A stretch of DNA of 64,000 nucleotides from Protopterus annectens (Eukaryota > Chordata > Ceratodontiformes > Protopteridae), in the NCBI RefSeq assembly GCF_019279795.1, contig NC_056745.1, forward strand, positions 1,490,497,503 to 1,490,561,502. Reading direction: 5' to 3'. This document shows positions 36,127 through 47,689 of the stretch, one piece after another. Under the pieces are notes generated by a model that was given only the letters and a program-made list of their open reading frames with translations, did not search any database and was not told the origin of the DNA. Position 1 is the first letter of the stretch; each line of letters begins with the position of its first letter. The translations under genes were made by a program, and so were the position numbers.

Positions 36127-36281
36127 TCTTCTTCTTCTTCTTCTTTCGGCTTTTCCTGGTTAGGGGTCACCACAGCGGAACTCCGGTCCGCTAATGATTG
36201 GCAGTAGATTTTTTTTATGGGTGCCAAGGTGCCAGCTCGATGCCCACCCTTCAATGAAGGCACGCCCATTCTACATGTTCT
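36127..36281 (-). mobile_element. SINE family c, 5' truncated, with target duplication
   Basis: Bounded by GGGAAGTCT at 36,118-36,126 and 36,282-36,290. Starts with (TTC)n and CGGCTTTTCCTGGTTAGGGG on the plus strand, the complement of the SINE c tail at 7,868. It lies inside the gypsy RT, right after FGK. Confidence 0.85.
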
Positions 36282-37226
36282 GGGAAGTCTGTAATTCAAT
36301 ATTTCAGCTATAGTATAAATGCTAGAGGAATCAAACCAGAGTCAAGCCTTGTGAAAACAATACAAACCTATATAATGAGCTATATGAGGCCCTAGACAAA
36401 ATAAACCTCTTGGGTAAGTTCATACCAGATCTGTCTACAGTGTTACATCCATTTACAGATTTACTAAAGATGTACCCTGTCCTTGAGGGAAAGTTGAAGC
36501 CCAGGTTCCATCAAAGTGAAACAAATACTAATGTCTGCTCCAATGATCATCTGCTAAAACATCACAAAACAGGCACCTGTAACTGCTGATGCCAGTAGCT
36601 ATGAAGCAGATGTTGCTTTACTCCAGATGGACTGACAGGTTCTGACACCTGTTGTTTACTTTTCCAGAATGTTAATCAATACTGTACTATGATATTCAGA
36701 GATAGAGACGGACTGCCTTGTGAGTCAATGACACATTAGAAGTTCTCAAGATACCTATTGGGGCTACAGAGATTCCAGATTGAGAATGACCACAAACCAA
36801 TGGATCCACTGATTAATTCTTACAGTTTAAACAAAGTGCCACTTAGATGTCAAAGGTTGCTTTTGAGGCTGAGACATTTCAATTCCAGAGCAATCCATGC
36901 ACCTGAAAAGCAATTAATCAGGGCCTACATGTTGTCCGGAAACTCACTGTGTGATCACACACCATCTGATACCAAAGAAGACATTGATGACTACAGGCAG
37001 AGTATTATGGCAAACCAGCCAGTGACTACTAAAAGGTAGAAAAATCAAAACAAACTACCAAGGAGGTACAAACATTAATAAAATATGGAAGGTGTGGATG
37101 TCCTAACCTATGAAAATTGAAAAAGGATATGATGTTCAAATGCTACAACATTCAAACACAACAGTCCAAACTCAATGGTTTGCTACTGTAGCAAGAGAAT
37201 ATTGTTGTACCATCTTCACATGTTGC

Positions 37227-37530
37227 CAAAATGTATTTATTTATTTACTTTATTTATTTTACATTTGTTAACCGGGAAAGTCTGACTGGATACAGATCCA
37301 TTTTCAGCGGAGGCCCGAGGAGAAAAGCTTCAGGCGTACATTACTACATTACTAATTACTAGTGTAATTACAGTGAAAATTATTACAGTAAATTATTACA
37401 AAAATTTAAATTTTTAAAAATATATGTAGACAGGAACAATTTCAAGTCACATACACACAGGGTATGTAGCTAGTTAGTATCTAAGAAAGAAAATAGAGAA
37501 TTTATTTTTTACTTCTCATTCTTACTGTAG
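37227..37530 (-). mobile_element. L2-like LINE 3' end
   Basis: Plus strand: (TTTA)n, TTTACATTTGTTAACCGGGA, AAGTCTGACTGGATAC, CATTTTCAGCGGAGGCCCG and AGGAGAAAAGCTTC. This matches the 47,690 LINE tail; AT-rich 3' UTR follows. It interrupts the decayed gypsy. Confidence 0.7.
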
Positions 37531-38439
37531 GAGACAGATTTTCAAAACTGTAAGCGGTTATTGGCTCACAGATATAGTCTTGTGATGAGGTTCACATTTA
37601 CAGATTCTGTTTGTATAGGGGGGGCAGTCAGGGTTTGTTCCAGCAAATACACAAAGGACATCAAGATACCACCAAGTGTTGTGAAAATGCTAAGATGTGG
37701 GCAATGTGGCCCAACATCAACATGGACAAAACAAAACTTTTGCTAAAATGCCAGTTCTGTATCGTATACATGCCATCTCAGGGGTGCGAACATTTTCGGC
37801 CAACTCCTTTTTACTACAGGGTCACAGGGTCCTTGGCAGAAAAAAGCTGCTGACGTGTGAAAGTTGAAAGGAAAGAGCTGACTTGCAGCAATGAGTATTG
37901 CTTACAAGACACAGAGATACTGCATGTATCAGCCACAACTAGCCAACAAATCATTAGCAGGTTTAAGACCATGTTTGCCAGATATGTCATACCCAGTTAA
38001 CCGACTCTTTGTAGCAACTTAGTTCCAGCAATTTGCTGGGGACTATGGCTTCACACATACTATGTCAGGTCCTCACTGTCCACAGTCGACTAGAGCTGCT
38101 GAAAGAGCAGTCCAAAGCAGTACAGACTGATAATAATACTGTTAAGACTGCCTGACCTCAAAGAGCTCTCATGTCTTACTAGACTGCTCCACACCAGATG
38201 ACAACATTCAGTCCTGCAAGCCAATGGTTGAAAGATGAAGAAGAACTTGTATATCAATGAATCTATCATACAAAATCGTCAACGTGCAAAAGACATCATA
38301 AAAAGCATGTTTATGATAAACAATATTACACCTAAACTCTTAACTGTTCTCTAAGCAAACCGACCATTGTTTCTTAAGTGAGAGGGGGACAGAAAGTAGG
38401 AGACAGATGATATTGTGATACAAAAAAATGATGATGCAA

Positions 38440-38812
38440 GGTCCAACATGGTGCTAAATGAGGATGGTGCCATAATGAGACAGGTCCAACGTGGTGCTAA
38501 ATGAGGATGGTGCTATAATGAGACAGGTCCAACGTGGTGCTAAATGAGGATGGTGCTATAATGAGACAGGTTATAATGAGACAGGTCCAATGTGGTACTA
38601 AATGAGGATGGTGCTATAATGAGACAGGTCCAACGTGGTGCTAAATGAGGATGGCGCTATAATGAGACAGGTCCAATGTGGTGCTAAATGAGGATGGCGC
38701 TATAATGAGACAGGTTATAATGAGACAGGTCCAACATGGCACTAAATGAGGATGGTGCTATAATGAGGAAGGTCCAAGTGGTGCTAAATGAGGATGGTGC
38801 TATAATGAGACA
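38440..38812 (+). repeat. 43-bp minisatellite
   Basis: Eight or so copies of a unit that starts GGTCCAACGTGGTGCTAAAT and continues GAGGATGGTGCTATAATGAG. In places a shorter extra piece (TTATAATGAGACAGG) is inserted. Copies differ by a few bases. It lies just after the gypsy relic, perhaps within its former LTR. Confidence 0.9.
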
Positions 38813-40620
38813 TAACCAGAGAAATATCCAGGTCATTCCTGAACAGTCTCAACTTGAAATCTGTGTACCAGATAGATACACCCAGACATTCAAGCCAAGG
38901 ATAATGAGGGTCTTAGCCAAAGTGTTCCATTTTCTCTGAATGCCATACCACAATCTGCTTTTCAAGATGAAGATGAAATTCCTGAATCTGAAATGTGTTA
39001 CACAATACACATATATCTGAGATCTGAGTGTTGTTGATTCAAAGGGGGCTATTTCTGATTCCGCCCACTCTGTTCCAATAGCAGACACTGGATTTAGTTA
39101 AGCATGTTTAATCATTTGTCTTCTTTTTTCTACCAGTTCCAAGTAAGTCATAGCAACTTAGAATGGTTGTGAAGTTAAAATACCATTACATTATCGTGAA
39201 AGGAATTGAATCCAGTGGGTAGCTAAGTGACTAGTTTTCTTTTCTTGCATCAAGACATAAACTGCATTACTGTTCAGAAATCATTATGTAAACTATTCTA
39301 AAATATACTTGTACACCTTAAAAATACAGTACACTGAGCAAAACTTAGCAGTGTGTCACGATTTTAGGTGTGATGATAAAAAGTGTGTACAGCTTTTTCA
39401 ATGTATGTATATGTGGATATGTAAAATAACTCTTATCTTTAAAAAGTGCCTATTCCCATAGTCCTTTGAGTCTAGTGTGCTAGTTGATGTACAGTTAGAG
39501 ATGTAAGGTTCCACTGTTAAATGCCTTTCTGCTTTGCTGCCATCTTGTGAGTTATTAAAGATGTTTTACTTTGAATGTTGGTATCTGCTGACATAATGAC
39601 TGGGTAACCAAAGAAGTGATGAAGCCAAGTACATTTCTGTATTGCAAAAAGTAATCTAAAATCACTAAGTATAAAATAAATTTAAAAAATATCTTGGAAA
39701 TGACCAGAAAAATAAAAAGTAATTAAAATGGATAAAGAGAATATACCATAGTCATCTGGAAGACATGCCTGACATCTCACATGGCAGGGAGAAAGGAACT
39801 TAAAAAGGAATGAGTGACACTGACACATCATAAAAGTTGCATTCTATACCTTGAGTACCAAAAGACAGTAGATATGCCCCCATCTCATCCCTAAATTTAC
39901 ATTTATAAGGATTTAGTTTATTAGTGAGCCAGCCCAGTGGAACAGAGACAACTCATCTGCTTGTGCTGCTGGCAAACTGAGGTTGGGCACAGGCTTGGAT
40001 CACTGGTAGAGTAGGCCATGGGAGATAGGATGATGCAGTCATCATCCAGCTCCCCTATCCTGGAGAGAGGGATTGATTACAGGATACCACTGCCTCCACA
40101 ACCTCTACTGGTAACCAGGAGTCTTGTAGGCAGCTGGCTTAACAAAGGTAGTGGTAAAATGTCATGACATCATTGTGGTAGAATGTCATGACATCATTGC
40201 ACATGCAACTTCCCTGAGCACAGGATTCCAGTCAGCACTGTGAACAAAAACATTCGGAGTGCTGGGGTCCATATCTCCCCAGTGGTTGTCTCACTCCACA
40301 GGCACTAAGACCAACTCCAAAAGCAGTCAGGAGGCCCATCCAGTGAAAGGGTTATGTCACAGACGTAAGATGGAAAGGAACACTGGGGTGTGCAGACATG
40401 GTAACAAAAGAAAAGATGGAGGCCTATGTGGGTTGGGCAGGGAGAAGCAATACAAAAAATAATGTAGTTTATATATGTAGACTATCATATTATACATATA
40501 ATGCATTCCAGATTTAATGATAAGGTATTAAAATAGTTTTGTAAACTATATGTTTTAAATATACTCATTGAGACAACAATGTGAATATTGCAGTGGCTAT
40601 ACAACTCAGTAAATGTCATC
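38813..40620. other. unassigned region
   Basis: No gene found. The stretch around 39,470-39,590 (GCTGCCATCTTGTGAG, ATTAAAG) has an LTR-like flavour and could be the gypsy's 3' LTR, but I found no partner. At 40,150-40,200 a 24-bp unit with ATGTCATGACAT is tandemly duplicated. Confidence 0.35.
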
Positions 40621-42371
40621 CATAGGTTCATAGGTTCATAGGTAGGTACTAGGCTATTGGCCACCCAAGAAAATTATTTTCCTGTGCCACTGTCGAGCAG
40701 AGCCACAGAAGTGATCCCCAGGGTGAATTTCCTATCTCCCATCCAATCATCAAGATTTTTCTTGAAGAGTGCTAATGAGGAGCTTTGTTTGATATAGATA
40801 GGTAGTCTGTTCCAGAGTATGGGAAGTCTCTGGGACAGGAATCTATCCCTCCAGCATGTTCTGTTTATTGTGGTGATGAGGTTTAAGTCCCTAGAGCATG
40901 TAGTTCATAGGGATTGGGATGTCTAAGTGGACCATGTCTAAAAGCTCTGGGTTTGAAATAGCTTTGTGTGTTAGGCAGAGATCGCCTCTGAGTAGGCGAT
41001 ATGCAATGGAGTAAAGCTGCAGTTTTTTGAGACGGTCTGCATAGGGCATCTGTTTGAGGCCAGTAATCCTCTTTGTGAGGTATTTCTGTGGCCCTTCCAG
41101 TTGTTGTAAATGTCTTGTGAGGTACATACCAAAAGGGGCATTGTATTCTATAATGGGTCTAATGAGTGACGAGTAGAGGGGAACAATGACCTCTTTTTTC
41201 CTGGATGAGAAACCTTTTGTGATTAGGTGTGCCACATAGAAGGATTTCCTGACTACTGTGGTGATGTGATTATCAAAGGAGAGACTACTGTCCACCTGTG
41301 TCCCAAGGTCTTTTATCACACTTTCGGTGTTAAGTAGACTACCACCTATGTGGTAGTTCATGGGTACAGAGTTTTTACCAAAAGGGATGACAATGCACTT
41401 TTTGGCATTGAGCTTGAGGCCATGGCTTTGACACCAGGCATCTGTCTCAGGGAGACCCTTTTGTAGGATGTCCACATCTTTTGGAGTTTTGATTATGGCT
41501 CCTAGTTTGCAGTCATCTGCGAACTTTGTTAGCCAAAGACCTTCTGTGTTGGCCTGTACTTCAGAGAAGTAGATACCAAACAGGAGAGGACCCAGAACTG
41601 AACCCTGTGGTACTCCACTTGTCATTGGTCTGAAGTTGGATTTGGAGTCTGCTACTTTCACAGTGTGGGTTATGTCAGTGAGCCAGTTGGCAACCCATCT
41701 TGTGACATAGGGATTTATACCTAGTTTAGTGAGTTTATCTAAAATTCCAGAGTGGGGGATGGTGTTGAAAGCCTTGGCGAGATCTAGATAGGCTCTGTGA
41801 ACCACCTTACCCTCATCTACAGCTTTGGTGACTGCTTCAAAGAAGTCTATCAGGTTTAGGAGACATGATCTGCCTTTTACAAACTCGAACTGGGTGGGGT
41901 CCTGAGTTTGGAGATTACCAATGTCATTATTTATAAGTTCCATGATGATACGCTCCATAGCCTTGCAGACCAGGTTCATTAGGCTAATGGGGCAGTAGTT
42001 TCCGGGGTCTGTGGTGGCTCCCCCTTTGTGGAGTGGGATAACTGTTGCTGTGCGCCATTCAGTGGGCACATAGCCTGAGGTGAGGCTATGATTGAACATG
42101 GTACTTAGGTGGGGTGCCAGTTCGTTCTGTAGTTCATGTAGAACACAGCCTGGGATGTCGTCAGGTCCCATGGATGCTATGTTCTTGGCTTTGGATAGTG
42201 TGTTTTTTACCTGTGCAGCCGTGATTACAGGAACTTTGCATTCTTCTGGTATAGAGATGGGCCCTTTAGGGGATGACAGAGGGGTAAAGTTAGCACTGAA
42301 CCTATCTGCCAGGATGTTGGCAATATCAGTTGGTTCTGTATATTTAGTGCCATTGTGCTGTAATTCAGAGC
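40621..42371 (-). mobile_element. CR1-clade LINE copy C, 5' truncated
   Basis: Tail units at 40,621-40,645 mark the 3' end. The RT and part of the linker follow to 42,371, where the tail of copy D begins. The C sequence at its right edge (AGTGCCATTGTGCTG) matches D at about 44,948-44,966, so C is a relative that D appears to have inserted into or beside. Confidence 0.9.
40891..42171 (-). CDS. CR1 reverse transcriptase fragment, long open frame
   Basis: A 426-codon open frame, the longest CR1 frame here. From MGPDDIPGCVLHELQNELAP it covers the whole RT: GGATTDPGNYCPISLMNLVC, KGRSCLLNLIDFFEAV, AYLDLAKAFNTIP, TSGVPQGSVLGPLLFGIYFS and an intact catalytic LTKFADDCKLGA. The thumb-like part has VIVPLYSSLIRPIIEYNAPF. 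The frame is lost only near the C-terminus (ends MNYML instead of the usual terminal domain). Endonuclease and ORF1 are missing, so the copy cannot move alone. Confidence 0.85.
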   Translation of the reverse strand: MGPDDIPGCVLHELQNELAPHLSTMFNHSLTSGYVPTEWRTATVIPLHKGGATTDPGNYCPISLMNLVCKAMERIIMELINNDIGNLQTQDPTQFEFVKGRSCLLNLIDFFEAVTKAVDEGKVVHRAYLDLAKAFNTIPHSGILDKLTKLGINPYVTRWVANWLTDITHTVKVADSKSNFRPMTSGVPQGSVLGPLLFGIYFSEVQANTEGLWLTKFADDCKLGAIIKTPKDVDILQKGLPETDAWCQSHGLKLNAKKCIVIPFGKNSVPMNYHIGGSLLNTESVIKDLGTQVDSSLSFDNHITTVVRKSFYVAHLITKGFSSRKKEVIVPLYSSLIRPIIEYNAPFGMYLTRHLQQLEGPQKYLTKRITGLKQMPYADRLKKLQLYSIAYRLLRGDLCLTHKAISNPELLDMVHLDIPIPMNYML

Positions 42372-42449
42372 AGATAGGTTCATAGGTTCATAGTTAGGTA
42401 CTAGGCTATCAGCTCTAGGGTCAATACAAGCCTAGCCATAAAGATTCCC

Positions 42450-44364
42450 TGGCTTTTGCCACCCAAATTATTTTTCTGTGCCCCTGTCGAGCAGAGCCAC
42501 AGAGGTGATCCCTGGGGTGACTTTACTATTTCCATTCAATCATCAATATTTTTCTTAAAGATGGCTAATGAGGTGCTCTGCTTGACATGAATGGGTTCCA
42601 GAGTATGGGGAGTCTCTGGTATGGGAACCTATCCCTCCAGCATGTTTTGTTTATTGTGGTGACAATGTTTAGGTACCTGGAGCATGTGGCTCAGAGGGAC
42701 TGGGATTTCTTTAAGTGTAGCATGTCCAACAGCTCTGGGTTTGATATGGCTTTGTATGTTAGGCAGAGATCGCCTCTGAGTAGGTGATATGTGACGGAGT
42801 AGAGCTGGAGTTTTTTGAGATGGTCTGCATAGGGCATCAGTCTGAGGCCGGTGATCCTCTTTGTGAGGTATTTCTGTGGCCTTTCCAGTTGTTGTAAATG
42901 TCTTGTGAGGTACATACCAAAAGGGGCATTGTACTCTATAATAGGTCTAATGAGTGATGAGTAAAGAGGAACAATGACCTCCCTTTTTTTGGATGAGAAA
43001 CCTTTTGTGATGAGGTGTGCCACATTGAAAGATTTCCTGACTACTGTGGCAATGTGGTTAACAAAGGAGAGACTACTGTCCACCTTTGTCCCTAGGTCTC
43101 TTATCACACTTTCAGTGTTAAGTGGATTACCACCTATGTGGTAGTTCATGGGCACAGGGTTTTTCCCAAAGGGGATGACTATGCATTTTCTGGTGTTGAG
43201 CTTGAGGCCATGGCTTTGAAACCAGGCATCTGTCTCAGTGAGACCTTTTTGTAGCATGTCCACATCATTTGGGGATTCAATAATAGCTCCCAGTTTGCAG
43301 TCGTCTGCGAACTTTGTTAGCCATAGATCCTTTGTGCTGGTCTGAATGTCAGAGAAGTAGATGCCAAACAGGAGTGGACCCAAGACTGAACCCTGTGGTA
43401 CTCCACTTGTCACTGGTCTGGAGTCAGATTTGGAGTTGGCTACTTTCACGGTGTGGGTTCTGTCAGTGAGCCAGTTGGCAACCCATCTTATGATGGATCT
43501 ACTTCATTAGATTGAACTTTTACAAGTTCGAACCTCATAAGGCTGAGACCATATGATCAAACTTGTAAAAGTTCGAACACTGAATAAAAAAGAAAACAAA
43601 ACATAAAAAAACAAAATAGACATTTGTAGCAGGGGGGTTATGCCCCCCCTGAACCCCCCCACCCCCTACTTAAATATAACAACTCCGAGATCGCACTACA
43701 TTGTGGAAAAGGGAAATCTTCCCATTCCGCACTGTACGTGGATCTCCATTCAGTCCGTTCAAACTTTTACAAGTTCGATCACATGGTTTTGGCCATATGA
43801 GCTTCAAACTTGTAAAAGTTCAACCTACTGAAGGGGATCCCTTGTGACATAGGGATTTATGCCCAATTTAGAGAGTTTATCTATGATTCTAGAGTGGGAG
43901 ATGGTGTTGAATGGCTTGGTGAGTTCAAGATAGGCTGTGTGAACCACTTTACCCTCATCCATGGCTCTGGTGACTGCTTCAAAGAAGTCAATTAGGTTTA
44001 GGGGACATGATCTGCCTTTCATGAACCCAAGCTGGGTGGGGTCCAGAGTTTGAAGGTTACCTAAGTCTTTGTTTATAAGTTCCAAGATGATGTGTTTCAT
44101 GGCCTTGCAGATCAGGCTTGTCAAGCTAATGGGGCTGTAGTTCCCAGTGTCAGTGGTGGATCCCCCCTTGTGGAATAGGATAACCCCAGCTGTGCACCAT
44201 TCAGTAAGCACAAAGCCTGAAGTGAGGCTATGATTGAACATGGTACTTAGGTGGGGTGCCAGTTTGTTTTGTACTTCATGCAGAACACAGCCCGGGATGT
44301 TGTCTGGTCCCATGGATTCTGTATTCTTGGCTTTGGAGAGTGGGGCTTTTACCTGCGCGGCCAT
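42450..44364 (-). pseudogene. CR1 reverse transcriptase (copy D), split by F6
   Basis: N-terminal half (44,364-43,842): SMGPDNIPGCVLHEVQNKLA, KGRSCPLNLIDFFEAVT and AYLELTKPFNTIS, where block A has lost the usual Asp (YLEL). After F6: SGVPQGSVLGPLLFGIYFSD, LTKFADDCKLGA and PLYSSLIRPIIEYNAP. The frame ends at the LHLKKSQSL region. The insertion plus block A changes abolish function. Confidence 0.85.
43496..43841. mobile_element. palindromic transposon F6
   Basis: Inserted in copy D between block A and block B. Copy C shows the empty site (CCCATCTTGTGACATAGG). Right end GGGGATCCC, left end GATCTACTTC. The word AACTTTTACAAGTT (often followed by CGAA) occurs at 43,515, 43,560, 43,762 and 43,807. 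The centre has GATCGCACTACATTGTGG, AAAAGGGAAATC and a hairpin region GGGGGGTTATGCCCCCC. A target duplication of about 8 bp is blurred by substitutions. Confidence 0.85.
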
Positions 44365-44477
44365 GATTACTGGGGCTTGGTATTCTTCTGGTATTGATAT
44401 GGGCCCTTTAGGGGGTGAGAGGAGGTTAAGTTATCTGCCAGGATGTTGGCAATATCATTTGGGTCTGTATATTTAGT

Positions 44478-44934
44478 TTCAAACTTTTGAAAGTCAAAGA
44501 ACAAACCACAATCCAAAAATCGGCCTCGGTTGCAACAAGATGAAGAAAGATAAAAAATTTCAAATAAGCAACTAAGAAGTGCTTATAGAAAGAACTTTAA
44601 TTTAACAAATAAAAATAAATCAGATACATCCAGTGAATCAAGCACTTTCGTCTCCAACCATTTGGAGACTTTTATCAAGACAGGAATGAAGCACTTTCGT
44701 CTCCAACCATTTGGAGACTTTATCAAGACAGTGAATCAAGCACTCTCATCTCCAACCATTTAGATAAAGTCTCCAAATGGTTGGATACAAAAGTGCTTGA
44801 TTCACTGGATGTATCTGATTTATTTTTATTTTTATTTCTTAAATTAAGGTTCTTTCTGTAAGCACTTCTTAGTTGCTTATTTGAAATTTTTTCTTTCTTC
44901 ATTTTGTTGCAACCGAGGCCGATTTTTGGATTGT
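44478..44934. mobile_element. 457-bp PLE-derived foldback, 16-bp target duplication
   Basis: Flanked by GGTCTGTATATTTAGT at 44,462-44,477 and 44,935-44,950. Arms of about 150-170 bp pair (outer CCACAATCCAAAAATCGGCC with its complement). The middle holds three tandem 49-bp units (44,635, 44,684, 44,733), each with GTCTCC/GGAGAC stem and CTTTCG, i.e. GAAAG on the minus strand. This resembles Penelope terminal hammerhead modules. No coding. Confidence 0.75.
44635..44766 (-). ncRNA. tandem hammerhead-like modules (three)
   Basis: Minus strand reads CTTGATAAAGTCTCC, loop AAATGGTT, GGAGACGAAAGTGCTTG. Stem II (6 bp) and GAAA are good, but the heptamer departs from CUGANGA, so activity is doubtful. 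The third unit is diverged. Confidence 0.4.
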
Positions 44935-44950
44935 GGTCTGTATATTTAGT

Positions 44951-45984
44951 GCCATTTTACTGTAAGAGCAGATCTGAGTGTTGCCATTGAGATTCTTGAC
45001 ATAACTATAGAATGCTTTGTGGTTGTCTTTAGAATCAGTGGTGATTTTGTTTTTGTAACTAGCTTTGGAAGATTTTATGAGGGATCTCTGCTTCTTACTG
45101 AGGCTGGCAAGGGAGTTTTTCCAATATTGGGATTTTACTCTTTTTTGCAACAGTTTCTTCCTTTTGTTGTAGAGTTTGTTTATGGCAGGGGACCACCAGA
45201 TTGGCTTCCTTTTTTTGGAGCAGCTTGGTTCTGTTAGGGATAGTGTGATCCATGCACTCTTGCAAGTGCTTATAAAGTGCATTTGTGTAGGATTCAGCAG
45301 TCGTACTTCTATTGTCCATCTGCATGGGTGTCATGAAGTTTGCCACTTCTGTCTTAAGAAGCGTGAACTTGGCTTTAGAGAAATTTTTTATGGTGGTTAC
45401 CTTAATGGGGGGGTAGGGGTGGGATGTGGATATCTAGGGTGATTAGCTTATGGTCGTATCTGACCAATGAGCAGCTGACCTCTGGTGTGGAGAATCAGTC
45501 ACCCATGTTGGTAATGACCAGGTCTAGGATATTTATGCCCCTGGTGGGGGTATGGATAAGTTGATCCAATGTGCTGGAATTTATGAATTCCAAAAATCGT
45601 CGAGCAAATGTGTTGGTACATGAGTAGTTTTCCCAGTTAATGGTGGGGTAGTTGAAGTCACCCAGTATTAGGGTATTTGGTTGTACCTTAATACTTTCCA
45701 GTATGTTGAGAAAAGTGGAGTGGGAATCATGGGGCATGGTGGGGGATCTGTAGCAAGCTGCAATATGGATTGCAGTCTTGCCTAGTGTTAGTTACTCCTG
45801 GAGAATCTTGGATGCATGCATTATGTTGGGCAACTAGCCTGGAGGTGTGGATATCCTTGGTGACTATGGACACACCTCCACTTTTAGTGTTTCGGTCCAG
45901 GTTAGGTGGCCAAAAGGTGTGGTATGAATTGTAGCCTGGTATTACAGGGGTGGTCTCTGGAGCCTTGAACCAGGTCACTGTCAC
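44951..45984 (-). pseudogene. CR1 endonuclease and linker (copy D)
   Basis: Endonuclease pieces: VTVTWFKAPETTPVIPGYNS, KSGGVSIVTKDIHTS, then TLILGDFNYPTINWENYSCT and LDLVITNMGD, in two frames. The linker piece KRKPIWWSPAINKLYNKRKK and SKKQRSLIKSSKASYKNKIT follow. Same family as copy B. The PLE foldback lies at its left edge. Confidence 0.8.
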
Positions 45985-46149
45985 TACACAGATGTCAATG
46001 TTCTACATTTTAAGGAGTGCCTCGAGTGAGTGCATTTTGAGGTTTAGACTTCTAGCATTGAATAGCCTTATCCTCAAATTTTGCTTGCTTGTACCTGTTA
46101 TGGTGGTAATTTTGTCATTTGAACCTTTCCTAAAAATGGCACTATAGGG

Positions 46150-47090
46150 GTGGTACGAGCATTAGCCAATATCCAGAATCCCAGGGGTGACAAGTGCAGG
46201 CTATCTCTGGCAAAGCATCATGGTCTGTCAATCATGTCATCCCAGGCAGACAGATACTGGATCCCCTTAGAATGACACCAGAAGGTTAGCTAATTGTTGA
46301 AGTCAATCATTTTGTCCTTGTACTGTGGTATCATTCTGGGCGATGTCAGAATGCTACTCAGGGCTAGGGTCATACCTGCCTGGGCTACAAGATCTGAGAG
46401 CTCCTCCATGTCTCTTTTCATGTAATCCAGGGAGGTACATATTACATCATTCTCCAACATGGGCAATGACAGAGTCATATTTGTACTTGCTGTGGAGTGA
46501 CCTGAGTGCATGCATTATGTGGCAGATCCTGGCACTCGACAGGCAGCTGATCATAATTTTCTCTTTGTTTAGCCTGGTGAGTGGAACATCAGTGTGCCTG
46601 ACTATTGAGTCGCCTCTGACTAGTGTGTTGGGTACGTTGTTTTGCCTTAGGGGCTGAGGTTGAGTGACACACTGTTTTTTTGAGCTATGTGTCACTTGGG
46701 TTGTGTTGTGGGGTGGTAGTTGATTGTGTTTCAGCTTCAGAGGTCTCTGTTGCTTGGACAGATTTTTATTAAGAGCCTCTGTGAATGTAGGTGTGTGTTT
46801 TGTGTTACTATGTGTGGTTTTGTTGGTGTAGGTTTCAAAGGACTATGTGTTGTGTGTGGTGTGGTGCGGGTGTTTACCTTCACCTTCTGACTGACTAGTC
46901 CAGTCTTGGCTGGAGAGAGCTTGGCATCCAGCTTGGCTATATAAGTGCATCTCTCACAGGTTGCAGTGTTGGGTGGTAGGAAGAGAGGGTTTTCTGTGTA
47001 CATGAAGCAATTGCCACATTGCCCCAAGATGCCCATATTCACCAGGTGGACAGGAGAAAACACTGGGAGCTGACCCTTAGACATGCCTGG
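46150..47090 (-). pseudogene. CR1 ORF1 with SGNH esterase-like domain
   Basis: The N-terminal part has a Cys pattern (QCGNCFMY ... TCERCTYIAKLDAKL), possibly zinc-binding, and a Thr/Pro/His-rich linker. The C-terminal part has the four SGNH signatures: GDSIVRH (nucleophile Ser), VIAHVGENDV (Gly, Asn), and ARDSLHLSPLG (Asp and His). CR1-group ORF1 proteins are known to carry such esterase domains, needed for retrotransposition in some elements. Frames break near 46,700 and 46,290. Confidence 0.75.
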
Positions 47091-47689
47091 ATAGGTGCTT
47101 ATTTAAGTACTAAAATTGTTTTCCTCTTTACTTAGTAAGGAAAGTCGAGTGCTGTAGCAATTTATAGAATATCTAGTGCTTACAAAGAGTTCTAAGCAAG
47201 TGCTGAGCTCAAAGAATCTGGTTTGAGTGCTAAAACTGGAAAACAGACCTAATTCTAAGAGAAAGTTTGAAGAGCAGACTTTCTGGCACCAGTAATAGTT
47301 TAACCCTAGCTAAGCGGTGCTGCGAGATGTACAATCCCGCGTAAACACAGGTCTTTAAGCCAGAAAGTTGAAAGTGATAGAAAGCAGCCCCAAATGGCCA
47401 ATGAGGTACAATACCTGAGCTGGAAGCCACTCCTCTAGTGACAGATAGGCAGCTCAATGCTTACCACTCCCACTGGTAAGCAGAAATACTTCCCTCTACC
47501 ACATGAAGGTCTGGACAACTCAGAAACACAAAAATAAAGTCCTGAAACCAGCAAATCTGGGATCGGGACTATTCTAGTATAGAAAAGGGCAGGAAATGAG
47601 CAAACAGATAGTAATTTTTTTGTTTTTTTTGTTTTTTAAGGTTAAATTAAGCAGAAAAAAATAAACAGTAAATAAGCACAGAAAATTTT

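Larger units (their letters stand above)
35390..38330 (+). mobile_element. Ty3/gypsy element of ordinary domain order, heavily decayed
   Basis: Pieces run RT, RNase H, integrase. They include AKIKKSYVDVFNKVG (before the RT), LDASGGF and ITPKGRFCFKRLLFDK, VIIDDVLVFSPDKE (catalytic pair DD), LKLNRDKCCFGK, VTADASSYEADVALLQMD and FQIENDHKPMDPLINSYSLN (RNase H), and an integrase relic near 38,000-38,270 (YGFTHT-like, AERAVQSS-like, TAPHQMTTFSPASQWL). Stops are frequent. A SINE (36,127) and an L2 tail (37,227) interrupt it. LTR limits were not resolved. Confidence 0.75.

Noticed and set aside
38600..38812. CRISPR-like array
   Set aside because: Tandem 43-bp units have no variable spacers, and the context is eukaryotic.
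39940..40140. Possible old SINE (CCAGCCCAGTGG, TTGGATCACTGGTAGAG)
   Set aside because: Boxes are weak, with no second copy in the window and no tail or duplication.
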